Shown here in pieces: positions 50,740 to 60,766 of a stretch of DNA of 64,000 nucleotides (position 1 is its first letter; each line of letters begins with the position of its first letter). Under the pieces are notes generated by a model that saw nothing but the letters and a program-made list of their open reading frames with translations, was not told where the DNA came from and ran no database searches. The DNA is from Rhipicephalus microplus (taxonomy: Eukaryota > Arthropoda > Arachnida > Ixodida > Ixodidae). Both the position numbers and the translations under genes were made by a program. The stretch covers positions 140,121,319-140,185,318 of the forward strand of contig NC_134707.1 in NCBI RefSeq assembly GCF_043290135.1, read 5' to 3'.

Positions 50740-53700
50740 TGTGGAATTTCTGGTTGCAGAGTTTTTAGTTGCGGTGTTTCTAGTTGTGGAGTTTCTAGTT
50801 GTGGAGTTTCTAGTTGCCGAGTTCTTTAGTTGCGAAGTCTCAAGTTGTAGAGTTTCTAGCTGTGGAGTTTCTAGTTGTGGAGTTTCTAGTTGTGGAGTTT
50901 CTAGTAGTTGAGTTTCTAGTTGTCGAGTTTCTAGTTGCGAAGTCTAAAGTCGTGGAGTTTCTAGCTGTGGAGTTTCTAGTTGCGGAGCTTCTAGTTAGGG
51001 AGTTTCTAGTTGCGGAGTTTCTAGTTGTGGATTTTGTAGTTGTGGGGTATATAGTTGTGGTGTTTCAAGTTGTGGAGTTTCTAGTTGCGGAGTTTCTAGT
51101 TGCAGAGTTTCTAGTTCCGGAGTTTTATAGTTGTGGAGTTTCTAGTTGCGGAGTTTAAAGTTGTGGAATTTATAGGTGTGGAGTTTCTAGTTGTGGAGTT
51201 TCTAGTTTTCGGGTTTCTAGTTACGGAGTTTCTAGTTGTGGAGTTTCTAGTTGTGGAGCTTTTAGTTGAGGAGTCTCTAGTTGTTGAGTTTCTAGTTGTG
51301 GAAGTTCTAGTTGTGGAGTTTCTAGTTGCGGAGTTTCTGGCTGTGGAGTTTCTAGTTGCGGAGTTTCTAGTTGTGGAGTTTCTAGTTGTGAGGTTCGTAG
51401 TTTTGGAGATTCTAGTGGCGGAGTCTCTAGTTGTGCAGTCTCTAGTTGTGGAGTCTGTAGTTGTGGAGTTTCTAGTTGCGGAGTTTCAAGTTGTGGAGTT
51501 TCTAGCTGTGGAGTTTCTAGTTGCAGGGTTTCTAGTTGCGGAGTTATCTAGTTGTGGAGTTTCTAGTTGCGGAGTTTCTAGTTGCGGAGTTTCAAGTTGT
51601 GGAGTTTCTGGTTGTGGAGTTTCAAGTTGTGGAATTTATAGGTGTGGAGTTTCTAGTTGTGGAGTTTCTGGTTTTCGGGTTTCTAGTTATGGAGTTTCTA
51701 GTAGTGGAGTTTCTAGTTGTGGAGCTTTTAGTTGAGGAGTCTCTAGTTGTTGAGTCTCTAGTTGTTGAGTCTCTAGTTGTGGAAGTTCTAGTTGTGGAGT
51801 TTCTAGTTGCGGAGTTTCTAGTTGCAGAGTTTCTAGTTGCGGAGTTTTCTAGTTGTGGAGATTCTAGTGGCGGAGTTTCTAGTTGCGGAGTTTCAAGTTG
51901 TGGAGTTTCTCGTTGTGGAGTTTCTAGTTTTGGAGCATCTATTTGCGGAGTCTCTAATTGTGCAGTCTCTAGTTGTGGAGTTTCTAGCTGTGGAGTTTCT
52001 AGTTGCAGGGTTTCTAGTTGCGGAGTTTTCTAGTTGTGGAGTTTCTAGTTGCGGAGTTTCTAGCTGCGGAGTTTCAAGTTGTGGAGTTTCTAGTTGTGGA
52101 GTTTCTAGTTGTGGAGTTTTTAGTTGTGGAGTCTCTAGTTGTGGAGTGTCTAGTTGTGGAGTTTCTAGTTGTGGAGTGTCTACTTGTGGAGTTTCTAGTT
52201 GTGGAGTTTCTAGCTGTGGAGTTTCTAGTTGCAGGGTTTCTAGTTTCGGAGTTTCTAGCTGTGGAGTTTCTAGTTGCGGAGTCTCTAGTTGTGCAGTCTC
52301 TGGTTTTAGAGTCTCTGGTTGTGGAGTTTCTAGTTGTGGAGTTTCTAGTTGCGAAGTGTCTAGTTATGGAGTTGTAAAGTTTCTAGTTGTGGAGTTTCTA
52401 GTTGCGGAGTTTTTAGCTGTGGAGTTTCAAGTTGCGGAGTCTCTAGCTGTGAAGATTCTAGTGGCGGTGTCTCTATTTGTGCAGTCTCTAGTTGTGGAGG
52501 CTGTAGTTGTGGAGTTTCTAGTTGCGGAGTTTGAAGTTGTGGAGTTTCTAGCTGTGGAGTTTCTAGTGCAGGGTTTCTAGTTGCGGAGTTTTCTAGTTGT
52601 GGAGTTTCTAGTTGCGGAGTTTCTAGTTGCGGAGTTTCAAGTTGTGGAGTTTCTAGTTGTGGAGTTTCTAGTTGTGTAGTTTTTAGTTGTGGAGTCTCTA
52701 GTTGTGGAGTATCTAGTTGTGGTGTTTCTAGTTGTGGAGTGTCTACTTGTGGAGTTTCTAGTTGTGGAGTTTCTAGCTGTGGAGTTTCTAGTTGCAGGGT
52801 TTCTAGTTTCGGAGTTTCTAGCTGTGGAGGTTCTAGTTGCGGAGTCTCTAGTTGTGCAGTCTCTGGTTTTAGAGTCTCTGGTTGTGGAGTTTCTAGTTGT
52901 GGAGTTTCTAGTTGCGAAGTGTCTAGCTATGGAGTTGTAAAGTTTCTAGTTGTGGAGTTTCTAGTTGCGGAGTTTCTAGCTGTGGAGTTTCAAGTTGCGG
53001 AGTCTCTAGTCTTGCAGTCTCTAGTTGTGGAGTCTCTGGCTGTGGAGTTTCTAGTTGTGGAGTTTCTAGTTGTGGAGTTTCTATTCGCGGAGTTTCTTGT
53101 TGCGGAGTTTCTAGTTGTGGATTTCCTGGCTGTGGAGTTTCTAGTTGCGGAGTTTCTAGTTGTGGAGTTTCTAGTTGTGGAGTCTCAAGTTGTGGAGTTT
53201 CTAGTTGTGGTGTTTCTAGTTGCGAAGTTTCAAGTTGTGGAGTTTCTAGTTGTGGAGTTTCTAGTTGTGGAGTTTCTAGTTGTGGGGTTCATAGTTGTGG
53301 GGTTCGTAGTTGTGCAGTTTCTAGTTGTGGAGTCTCTACTTGTGAAGTTTCCATTTGTGGTGTTTCTAGCTGTGGAGTTTCTAGCTGCGGAGTTTCTAGA
53401 TGCACAGTTTCTAGTTGCGGAGTTTTCTAGTTGTGGAGATTCTAGTGGCGGAGTTTCTAGTTGCGGAGTTCCAAGTTGTGGAGTTTCTAGTTGTGGAGTT
53501 TCTAGTTGTGAAGTTTCTAGTTGTGGATTTTCTAGCTGTGGAATTTCTGGTTGCAGAGTTTTTAGTTGCGGTGGTTCTAGTTGTGGAGTTTCTAGTTGTG
53601 GAGTTTCTAGTTGCCGAGTTCTTTAGTTGCGAAGTCTCAAGTTGTAGAGTTTCTAGCTGTGGAGTTTCTAGTTGTGGAGTTTCTAGTTGTGGAGTTTCTA

Positions 53701-54365
53701 GTAGCTGAGTTTCTAGTTGTCGAGTTTCTAGTTGCGAAGTCTAAAGTCGTGGAGTTTCTAGCTGTGGAGTTTCTAGTTGCGGAGCTTCTAGTTAGGGAGT
53801 TTCTAGTTGCGGAGTTTCTAGTTGTGGATTTTGTAGTTGTGGGGTATATAGTTGTGGTGTTTCAAGTTGTGGAGTTTCTAGTTGCGGAGTTTCTAGTTGC
53901 AGAGTTTCTAGTTCCGGAGTTTTATAGTTGTGGAGTTTCTAGTTGCGGAGTTTAAAGTTGTGGAATTTATAGGTGTGGAGTTTCTAGTTGTGGAGTTTCT
54001 AGTTTTCGGGTTTCTAGTTACGGAGTTTCTAGTTGTGGAGTTTCTAGTTGTGGAGCTTTTAGTTGAAGAGTCTCTAGTTGTTGAGTTTCTAGTTGTGGAA
54101 GTTCTAGTTGTGGAGTTTCTAGTTGCGGAGTTTCTGGCTGTGGAGTTTCTAGTTGCGGAGTTTCTAGTTGTGGAGTTTCTAGTTGTGAGGTTCGTAGTTT
54201 TGGAGATTCTAGTGGCGGAGTCTCTAGTTGTGCAGTCTCTAGTTGTGGAGTCTGTAGTTGTGGAGTTTCTAGTTGCGGAGTTTCAAGTTGTGGAGTTTCT
54301 AGCTGTGGAGTTTCTAGTTGCAGGGTTTCTAGTTGCGGAGTTATCTAGTTGTGGAGTTTCTAGTT
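50740..54365 (+). repeat. Right-end higher-order units, 2797-base and 563-base spacing
   Basis: The segment at about 50740-51568 recurs at about 53537-54365 with an offset of 2,797 (50814 to 53611, 51133 to 53930). Between them, about 52000-52440 is tandemly repeated at about 52563-53003 with a 563-base offset; the monomer gagttgtaaagtttctag marks both. Units here are shorter and more shuffled than those in the middle of the array. Confidence 0.7.
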
Positions 54366-55652
54366 GTGGAGTTTTAGTTGTGGAGTTTAAAGTTGTGGAA
54401 TATATAGGTGTGGAGTTTCTAGTTGTGGAGTTTCTAGTTGCGGAGTTTCTGGCTGTGGAGTTTCTAGTTGCGGAGTTTCTAGTTGTGGAGTTTCTCATTG
54501 TGGAGTTTCTAGTTTTGGAGCATCTAGTTGCGGAGTCTCTAATTGTGCAGTCTCTAGTTTTGGAGTCTATAGTTGTGGAGTTTCTGGTTGTGGAGTTTAT
54601 AAATGTGGAATTTCTAGCTGTGGAGACTCTAGTTGCGGAGTTTCTAGTTGCAGAGTTTCTAGTTGTGGAGTTTCTAGTTGTGGAGTTTTAGTTGTGGAGT
54701 TTAAAGTTGTGGAATTTATAGGTGTGGAGTTTCTAGTTGTGGAGTTTCTAGTTTTCGGGTTTCTAGTTACGGAGTTTCTAGTTGCGGAGTTTCTAGTTGT
54801 GCAGTTTTAGTTGTGGAGTCTCTAGTTGTGGAGTTTCTTGTTGTTGATTTTCTATCTGTGGAGTTTCTATTTGCGGAGTTTCTAGTTGCAGAGTTTCTAG
54901 TTGTGGATTTTCTAGCTGTGGAATTTCTGCTTGCAGAGTTTTTAGTTGCAGTGTTTCTAGTTGTGGAGTTTCTAGTTGTTGAGTTGGTAGTTGCCGAGTT
55001 CTTTAGTTGCGAAGTCTCAAGTTGTAGAGTTTCTAGCTGTGGAGTTTCTAGTTGCAGAGTTTCTAGTTGCGGAGTTTCTAGTTGTGGAGTGTCTACTTGT
55101 TGAGTTTCTAGTTGTGGAGTTTCTATTTGTTGTTTTTAGTTTTCGAGTTTGTCGTTGTAGAATTTCTGGTTGCAGGGTTCCTAGTTTTGGAGTATCTAGT
55201 TGCGGAGTCTGTAATTGTGCAGTCTCTAGTTTTGGAGTCTCTAGTTGTGGAGTTTCTGGTTGTGGAGTTTATAGTGTTGGAATTTCTAACTGTGGAGATT
55301 CTACTTGCGGAGTTTCTAGTTGCAGAGTTTCTAGTTGTGGAGTTTCTAGTTGTGGAGTTTTAGTTGTGGAGCTTTTAGTTGAGTTGTGGAGCTCTAGTTC
55401 TGGAGTTTCTAGTTGTGGAGTGTCTACTTGTGGAGTTTCTAGTTGTGGAGTTTCTAGCTGTGGAGTTTCTAGTTGCAGGGTTTCTAGTTTAGGAGTTTTG
55501 TAGTTGTGGAGTTTCTAGTTGCGGAGTTTCTAGTTGCGGAGTTTCAAGTTGTGGAGTTTCTAGTTGTGGAGTTTCTAGTTGTGGAGTTTTTAGTTGTGGA
55601 GTTTCTAATTGTGGAGCTTCTTGATGGGGAGTTTCTAGTTGTGAAGTTTCTA
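54366..55652 (+). repeat. Degenerating right edge of the 15-bp array
   Basis: The last 1.3 kb still consists of the 15-base monomer but shows more irregular units, for example ttgagttgtggagctctag near 55380 and gtttaggagttttgtag near 55490. I found no long, exact partner for it. The array ends within gtgaagtttctacagg at about 55652. Greater irregularity at an edge is expected when unequal exchange homogenises the interior of an array more than its margins. Confidence 0.7.
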
Positions 55653-55660
55653 CAGGTTTT

Positions 55661-55826
55661 CTCGCTCAATTTATTCCAAGCGCCAGCCAAATTAATCTAG
55701 GCGCCAGTCAATTTAATCCAGCCGCCACTGAAATTAATCCAGGTGCCATTCATTTAATCCAAGTGCCACTGAAAGTAATCCAACCGCCAGCCGATTTAAT
55801 CCGGACGCCAGTGAATTTAATCCTGA
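55661..55826 (+). repeat. 21-bp tandem repeat, about 8 copies
   Basis: Units begin near 55661, 55681, 55702, 55723, 55744, 55764, 55785 and 55806. Each has the form cgccag or cgccac, a short variable middle, then tttaatcc or attaatcc and two or three more bases. Spacing is 20-21 bases and copies differ at several positions, so the array is moderately old. It starts within ten bases of the end of the 15-base array and shares no sequence with it. No function can be read from it. Confidence 0.85.
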
Positions 55827-55910
55827 TGACATTGTGACTTCAAAACGACCCAGAATTTTCGGGAATGCGTGGAGTGAATAGCTTTGGAGTGAATTTAACA
55901 GGGAAAAGCC

Positions 55911-57270
55911 ATGAATGAGTCACTACATAGTGACACAATGCGACTCGCGCGACTTTATCACGCCTATCACCCGCGTAAGCACTATTCACACCTTCGACAT
56001 GCATATCAAAGGCAACGCCGTCCACACAGTAATAACTTGATAATTATTAACCAGGCCAATGATCTCATCACGAGTGACTTAGGTGACGTCCTCACGCATA
56101 TCACCCACGCACGCACTGTCTTAACCTTCGTGTCTCGTGTCTTATACATTATACATATCAAACGAAACGTGTTTGAGAGAGTAATATCTTGAACGCTGTC
56201 ACAAGGCCCAGTGACGTCATCACTAGTGACTGGCGTGACGTCATCTCGCCTAAGACTCAGGCAAGCACTCTATAATGTGCCTTCATGCATATCAAACAAA
56301 ACGTCTTTGAAAGGGTAATAACTTGAACGCTGGCACTAGGCCGCGTGACGTCATCACTAGTGACTCACGTGACGTCATTACGCCTATCACACGCACACGC
56401 AGTGTCCATACCTGTCTTCATGCATATCAAACCAAATGTCTTTGAGAGAGTAATAACTTGAACGCTGTCACAAGGCCCAGTGACGTCATCACTAGTGACT
56501 GGCGTGACGTCATCACGCCTATCACACACGCACGCGGTGTCCAAACCTGTCTTCATGCATATCAAACGAAATGTCTTTGAGAGAGTAATAACTTGAACGC
56601 TGTCACAAGGCCCAGTGACGTCATCACTAGTGACTGGCGTGACGTCATCACGCCTGACTCCCACGCACGCGGTGTCCTAACCTGTCTTCATGCATATCAA
56701 ACGAAATGTCTTTGAGAGAGTAATAACTTGAACGCTGTCACAAGGCCCAGTGACGTCATCACTAGTGACTGGCGTGACGTCATCACGCCTATCACACACG
56801 CACGCGGTGTCCTAACCTGTCTTCATGCATATCAAACGAAATGTCTTTGAGAGAGTAATAACTTGAACGCTGTCACAAGGCCCAGTGACGTCATCACTAG
56901 TGACTGGCGTGACGTCATCATGCCTGACACCCACGCACGCGGTGTCCTAACCTGTCTTCATGCATATCAAACGAAACGTCTGTGAGAGAGTAATAACTTG
57001 AATGCTCTCACTAGGCCTAGCGACGTGAATACTAGTGACTCATGTGACGTCATCACGTCTATCACACACGCACGCGCTGTCCTAACCTGTTTTCATGTAT
57101 ATCGAACGAAACGTCTGTGAGAGAGCAATAATGTTATACTTATGACTCGGCCAACCGACTTGATCACTATTGACTCACGTGACGTCATCACGACTAACAG
57201 TCATGCAAGCACTCTCTAACGTGCTTTCATGAATATCAAACGAAACGTCATTGAGAGAACATTAACTTGA
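55911..57270 (+). repeat. 135-bp tandem satellite with paired TGACGTCA motifs
   Basis: Units register at 56211, 56345, 56480, 56615, 56750 and 56885 (period 134-135). More diverged units start at about 57020 and 57165, and two degenerate ones lie before 56211. Each good unit holds gtgacgtcatcactagtgac, a second gtgacgtcat, a cacacgcacgc tract, catgcatatcaaacgaa, and gagagagtaataacttgaacg. The units from 56480 to 57019 are nearly identical, while both edges are diverged. The period is a multiple of 3, so a minus-strand open frame (56365-56664) repeats a 45-residue block; I do not regard it as a gene. Confidence 0.92.
56212..57187. promoter_or_regulatory. Fourteen TGACGTCA (CRE-type) octamers
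   Basis: Perfect palindromic octamers start at 56212, 56236, 56346, 56370, 56481, 56505, 56616, 56640, 56751, 56775, 56886, 56910, 57045 and 57180. Twelve form six pairs with 24 bases start to start. The palindrome TCACTAGTGA lies between the two members of each pair. TGACGTCA is the known consensus for CREB/ATF bZIP proteins. Whether anything binds here is inference. No gene starts nearby that I can recognise, so the sites may be only a property of the satellite. Confidence 0.5.
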
Positions 57271-57940
57271 AGGCCGTTGCAGGCAGCGCCTGCTAGTAAA
57301 AAACTAACTTCTCGCGCTGCACAGCCGTTCACCAACTAACCGGTATACGTAGGCACCAGATCGCGCGTTTCGAATTCAGTCAAAGGCGTCTTTACATGGC
57401 TTTTGTTTGACGTGACGCTTTTCTTGACTCGTGTAGATGCGATGGAAGCAACAGTACCTTCAAGCAGCAGTGTGGTACAACCCAACAACAGTGTCACATC
57501 GCTCGTGTTGAGGGCAGCGCTTCTCCTTCATTCAATTAATAGAAATAATGAAGTCGAAATGACAATTAAGCATTTTACAAACCATACTCAATTACGCAAC
57601 ATTCAACCGATACCCTCACCTCCCTGCGACACGTTTACTCCAGCTCGTCGTGTAGGTAGATGTACGCGTCTTTTTTGTTGCTTCTCGTGTTTTGTAGGAT
57701 GCCTTGAAAATGCGGGCAGCCAGGCCGCAATACTGTGAACGGACAGGCGTTCTACACTAAACAGGCACGCTTATTCCAAGCACATCTAACCTATAAGAAA
57801 CGGCGTGGCGTAGAATGTAGAAAGGAAGGCACGAGTCAGCCACCGCATTGAATGGCGCATCAGCAAATGGCCAGTTGCAAATAGCAATAGTATGTATCTC
57901 AAGTATGGGGACTGCCCTCTATTACAACGGATTTGTTTCA
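57271..57940. other. Apparently unique spacer
   Basis: No tandem or inverted repeat is visible here. A + strand frame is open to a stop ending at 57738; its first ATG is at 57442, giving about 99 residues that are Ser/Asn-rich at the start and Cys-rich near the end. I recognise no domain, and nothing such as a splice signal or polyadenylation site supports it as a gene. The palindrome arm may begin left of 57941, because its partner is cut off by the window edge. Confidence 0.5.
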
Positions 57941-60766
57941 CAGGATAACCAGATGAAATAATTGTTGAGCCGAAGGAGTGGTAGACAAATCTTTTTGTAG
58001 CAAGCTTTGGAGCATGCAGACCGTGCGTCTTATGCTTGATTAAGGATATACAGTGTTATGACTATAGCCGAATTATATGCAAACGCCTGTTTCGTTTCTT
58101 GTGCTCAAATCGTGTCATTTTGACACGTGAGCACAAATTAGAAGGCGAGGAGAGCTTTTATAGTGCTTTTATAGGGCCTATATATACCTATTTCGGGCGT
58201 TGTAGCCTCAATTCGTATAGGTCCCTGTAAATGTCTGTTTTCAAAATCGATGCCTATATAAACGCTATTTAACCTGAAATTTTGCTTTCAAGTACCACTG
58301 AGCCCGGTATTCATGTTACCGGGCAAAATATAGGTTTCGGGACACTGTGTGGTGCAAACTACTCTTTATTTCACGAGTTACGTTTAGAACTGTCAAACTC
58401 AGAAGACATTTTAGCCAAGAGGGAGGTAGACTAGCCTCTACACATGTATACCATCCATGTCGCGTCGTCTGCTCAGCCTCTTTCCAGTGTGCGCTCAGAT
58501 GCGTAGGGAGCAGGAGGTGCCTCTGTGCAGCGGCAGGAAGATGAAGAATGAATGCGAAACTGTGGAGAGTCATCAGGGGAAGTAAGGAAGTAGAGTGCAG
58601 ATGAAAAAAGCAATATCTATGTAGTTTTTGTTTTTTGTTTGTCATTTACATGTGGTGCTTCACTGGGTCACCTGAAAATATTTATTTAGGCAGTGGAAAA
58701 TGTTGCCTGCCCAATGAAAAGGTTTGTGTTACTAGAAATTTTAATTTGATCATTAGAAGCGGCGAAAGCTTAATCTCAGGAGGTGAGCTTGAAACCTTCG
58801 CCACTAACTCTAAGAAGACTTCGTAAGTCCAATTCCTTCCCCGCTATTGGTATGAAATTCACTCGGAGCTGGAGCATCGCACGACGTGCATGAGCACGTC
58901 ATGCGCGCGTAACCTACACTCGCATGAGATGCCCATGTCAGCCCGTGCGTGCAAGCGGTGTTCTGCCGTCTCGATGTTCTTTTGTATTGTACTGCGAGTT
59001 TTTGTGGGATGGATCCCTATCTGCGCGCACGTTTGGAGAGGCTGGCTTGGATAACGTATCCTTACCCCGATACACAGCGTCACACCGCTGCATCTTCTGC
59101 TAGGGACGATACACCAAGACCACGCCCAGCGTTGTGAATGCTGGCCCCGACACAATACGCAAACTGCGAGAACACCAACGCAAACAAAATGGAGGCACCT
59201 TAGTGTCGCGTCTCTCTCGATATGAAATACAAATAAATAAGGCGAATAGATTTCGCCTGTGTTTTCTAACATTTTTGTAAACTTTCATGCTTCTATTTAG
59301 GCAACAGTTTGTACAAATTACACACGTTGTCTCAAATAGTTCTCGCAGTGTCACGTACTACTTTGACATAGACAGGACCATTCTATCACCTTCACCATGT
59401 TGGGGCGCACGCCCATGAGATGAAGGTGAAGCCGTGTTCAGTTTGGCCTATCACCTCTTTATGCCACGCGTAGTACTGGAAATCTCGGTAAATGAGATCT
59501 TGAGCGCTCAGTGCATTCATTCCTTTACGCTTCTCAAAACTCTTAAGTTTGTGTAACGACCGTTAAAGTGTTCACAGACAGAAGAAAAATTGAGCCTGTG
59601 TGGTTAGGCCAAGTTAATACGCCGCAAAAAAAAATCCTTCCTGGCGCCTGGCACTCTGACTATTTGCGCATGTATAGCCCTTCTTATGTATGGCACACAG
59701 AAAGAGACCCAGAAGCATATTTCTACGATGGTGCACACTTAACTGACCATGCTGAACTAGAAATGGAGAAACCGTATTCTGCGAACCCCGCGGAAAAACG
59801 CATGTTTATGCTAAATCATTACCCGTTTGTACAATTATAAACTAGAACATTTTTGCTTGCTTTCATGTTGTAGAGACTGATACCACACCTGATGATTGGA
59901 AAATTTGAGTTGTGTCAAAGATTATTCTGCCTATATTCACAATTTTGGAAGCCTGAAAGAGTGTTTTGACCACCTATTATTGGTGCCTAAATCCCGGTTT
60001 TTCAGTGCCTATAGAGCTGGCCTCTATAGTTACGACCTAACTGACATGTTTTCGCAACGCCGAAGCAAAGATGATGCCCGTTTAAAACATCTACCGTACC
60101 TCAAGAAAAAAATTGTTGTTCTGATAACGTCGAGCTCGTCAAATTGGTTATGAAATGGGTGATGAAAGAGAACAGGGGCAAGTCCGTGAGAAACAAAATT
60201 TATTATTATACAGGCAAAGCAATTTTCATAAACACGCACCCATAGATGTGCTGCTGAGCAGTGTTCTACATATCAAGGCAGTCGAGGGCAGCTTGTACAA
60301 AAGTGTAATTGTGCCTATCATAAGCGGCACAGTCCACACGCTGGATGTGCTGCATAGAGCGCCCCGCGGCCTCAACCAGCAGAGCACGGCGATGTTCTTT
60401 CTTGGAGATCCCTTCCTGTGTCGTGAGGAGATCATCCCTCCGCTCGCTTAGGAATCCCTTTACACCTGCCTTGAACTTTGAGAAGAGCTCCTCAATCGGA
60501 TTGAAGAAAGGGCTGTATGGCGGTAGCCACTTGACTGTGTGGTCGCTTGCCGCGAGGACAGCCTGTTCGGCGCGGCGGTGCGCTGGTGCGTTGTCAAACA
60601 GGAACACTGCCTGTATTCCTGGTTCCTGCTGTGAAACTTTACTCGACACTTCTGCAAGAAAGTCGTTGAAGACAGCCCAGTGGACCTTGTCGGCAATTGT
60701 CCAGTGGAGAAGGCCATTTGCTGACATGCAGGCTATAACATTTACATTCGCCCCTTTCGCACTAGT
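57941..60766 (+). repeat. Left arm of a giant inverted repeat
   Basis: This arm is the reverse complement of 61174-64000. Paired coordinates sum to about 121,940 over the whole length: 57941 with 64000, 60266 with 61674, 60766 with 61174. Short alignments by eye give about 2 differences in 105 bases at the outer end, 10 in 273 at 59568-59840, 5 in about 51 near 59881-59931, and 3 in about 500 over the transposase. The sequence between 57941 and 60198 is A/T-rich and has no recognisable gene; its short open frames differ between arms without a coding pattern. Confidence 0.93.
60199..60204 (-). terminator. Polyadenylation signal AATAAA after the long transposase copy
   Basis: AATAAA on the - strand begins about 60 bases past the transposase stop at 60266, a normal place for a eukaryotic 3' end. 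The same hexamer sits at the mirrored place in the other arm. In A/T-rich sequence this could be chance, but position and orientation fit. Confidence 0.5.

Larger units (their letters stand above)
1..55652 (+). repeat. 15-bp minisatellite mega-array, consensus GTTGTGGAGTTTCTA
   Basis: Essentially every 15 bases repeat the same monomer, about 3,700 copies with no unrelated insertion that I can see. The array is already in progress at base 1 and stops abruptly near 55652, where the last recognisable monomer runs into ctacaggttttctcg. The + strand is G/T-rich (12 of 15 consensus positions) and poor in C. Most variation falls at the two bases after GTTG or GCTG (TG, CG, CA). Other recurrent variants are GTCTC for GTTTC, AAG for GAG, TGT for TTT, and 14-base (ggagttttagttg) and 16-base (ggagttttctagttg) monomers at fixed places in larger units. 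CTAG occurs in most monomers. Long open frames encoding LVVEF, SSCGV, QLETP and NSTTR pentapeptides are explained by the period being divisible by three. Function is unknown; heterochromatin or centromere-like satellite is possible but not shown. Confidence 0.97.

Noticed and set aside
1..55652. Dozens of open frames of 60-497 codons coding for LVVEF, SSCGV, QLETP or NSTTR repeats
   Set aside because: They follow from a 15-base period without stops in four frames. Most lack an ATG (they open at TTG or GTG), both strands are open at once, and frames switch at 14- and 16-base monomers.
1..55652. CRISPR array
   Set aside because: There are no unique spacers between repeats: the monomers abut directly, and the setting is eukaryotic.
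1..55652. Heat-shock elements or telomere repeat
   Set aside because: TTC occurs in one orientation every 15 bases without the alternating inverted GAA units of a heat-shock element. The monomer does not match TTAGG or TTAGGG telomere repeats.
56365..56664. Minus-strand frame of 99 codons with a repeated 45-residue block
   Set aside because: It is the 135-base satellite read in a frame that happens to be open because 135 is a multiple of 3.
57403..57738. A 111-codon frame in the unique spacer
   Set aside because: It opens at TTG, with the first ATG at 57442. There is no recognisable domain, splice signal or polyadenylation site, and the length is within chance expectation.
58859..59272. A 137-codon minus-strand frame (partner at 62784-63080)
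   Set aside because: The partner is open only over the last ~98 codons, and a shorter frame runs on the opposite strand over the same bases in both arms. I recognise no domain.
59568..59840. A 90-codon frame kept open in both palindrome arms (partner 62100-62372)
   Set aside because: The two copies differ at 10 bases, giving nine amino-acid changes and no silent difference, which is not the pattern of a constrained protein. The frame also opens at GTG.
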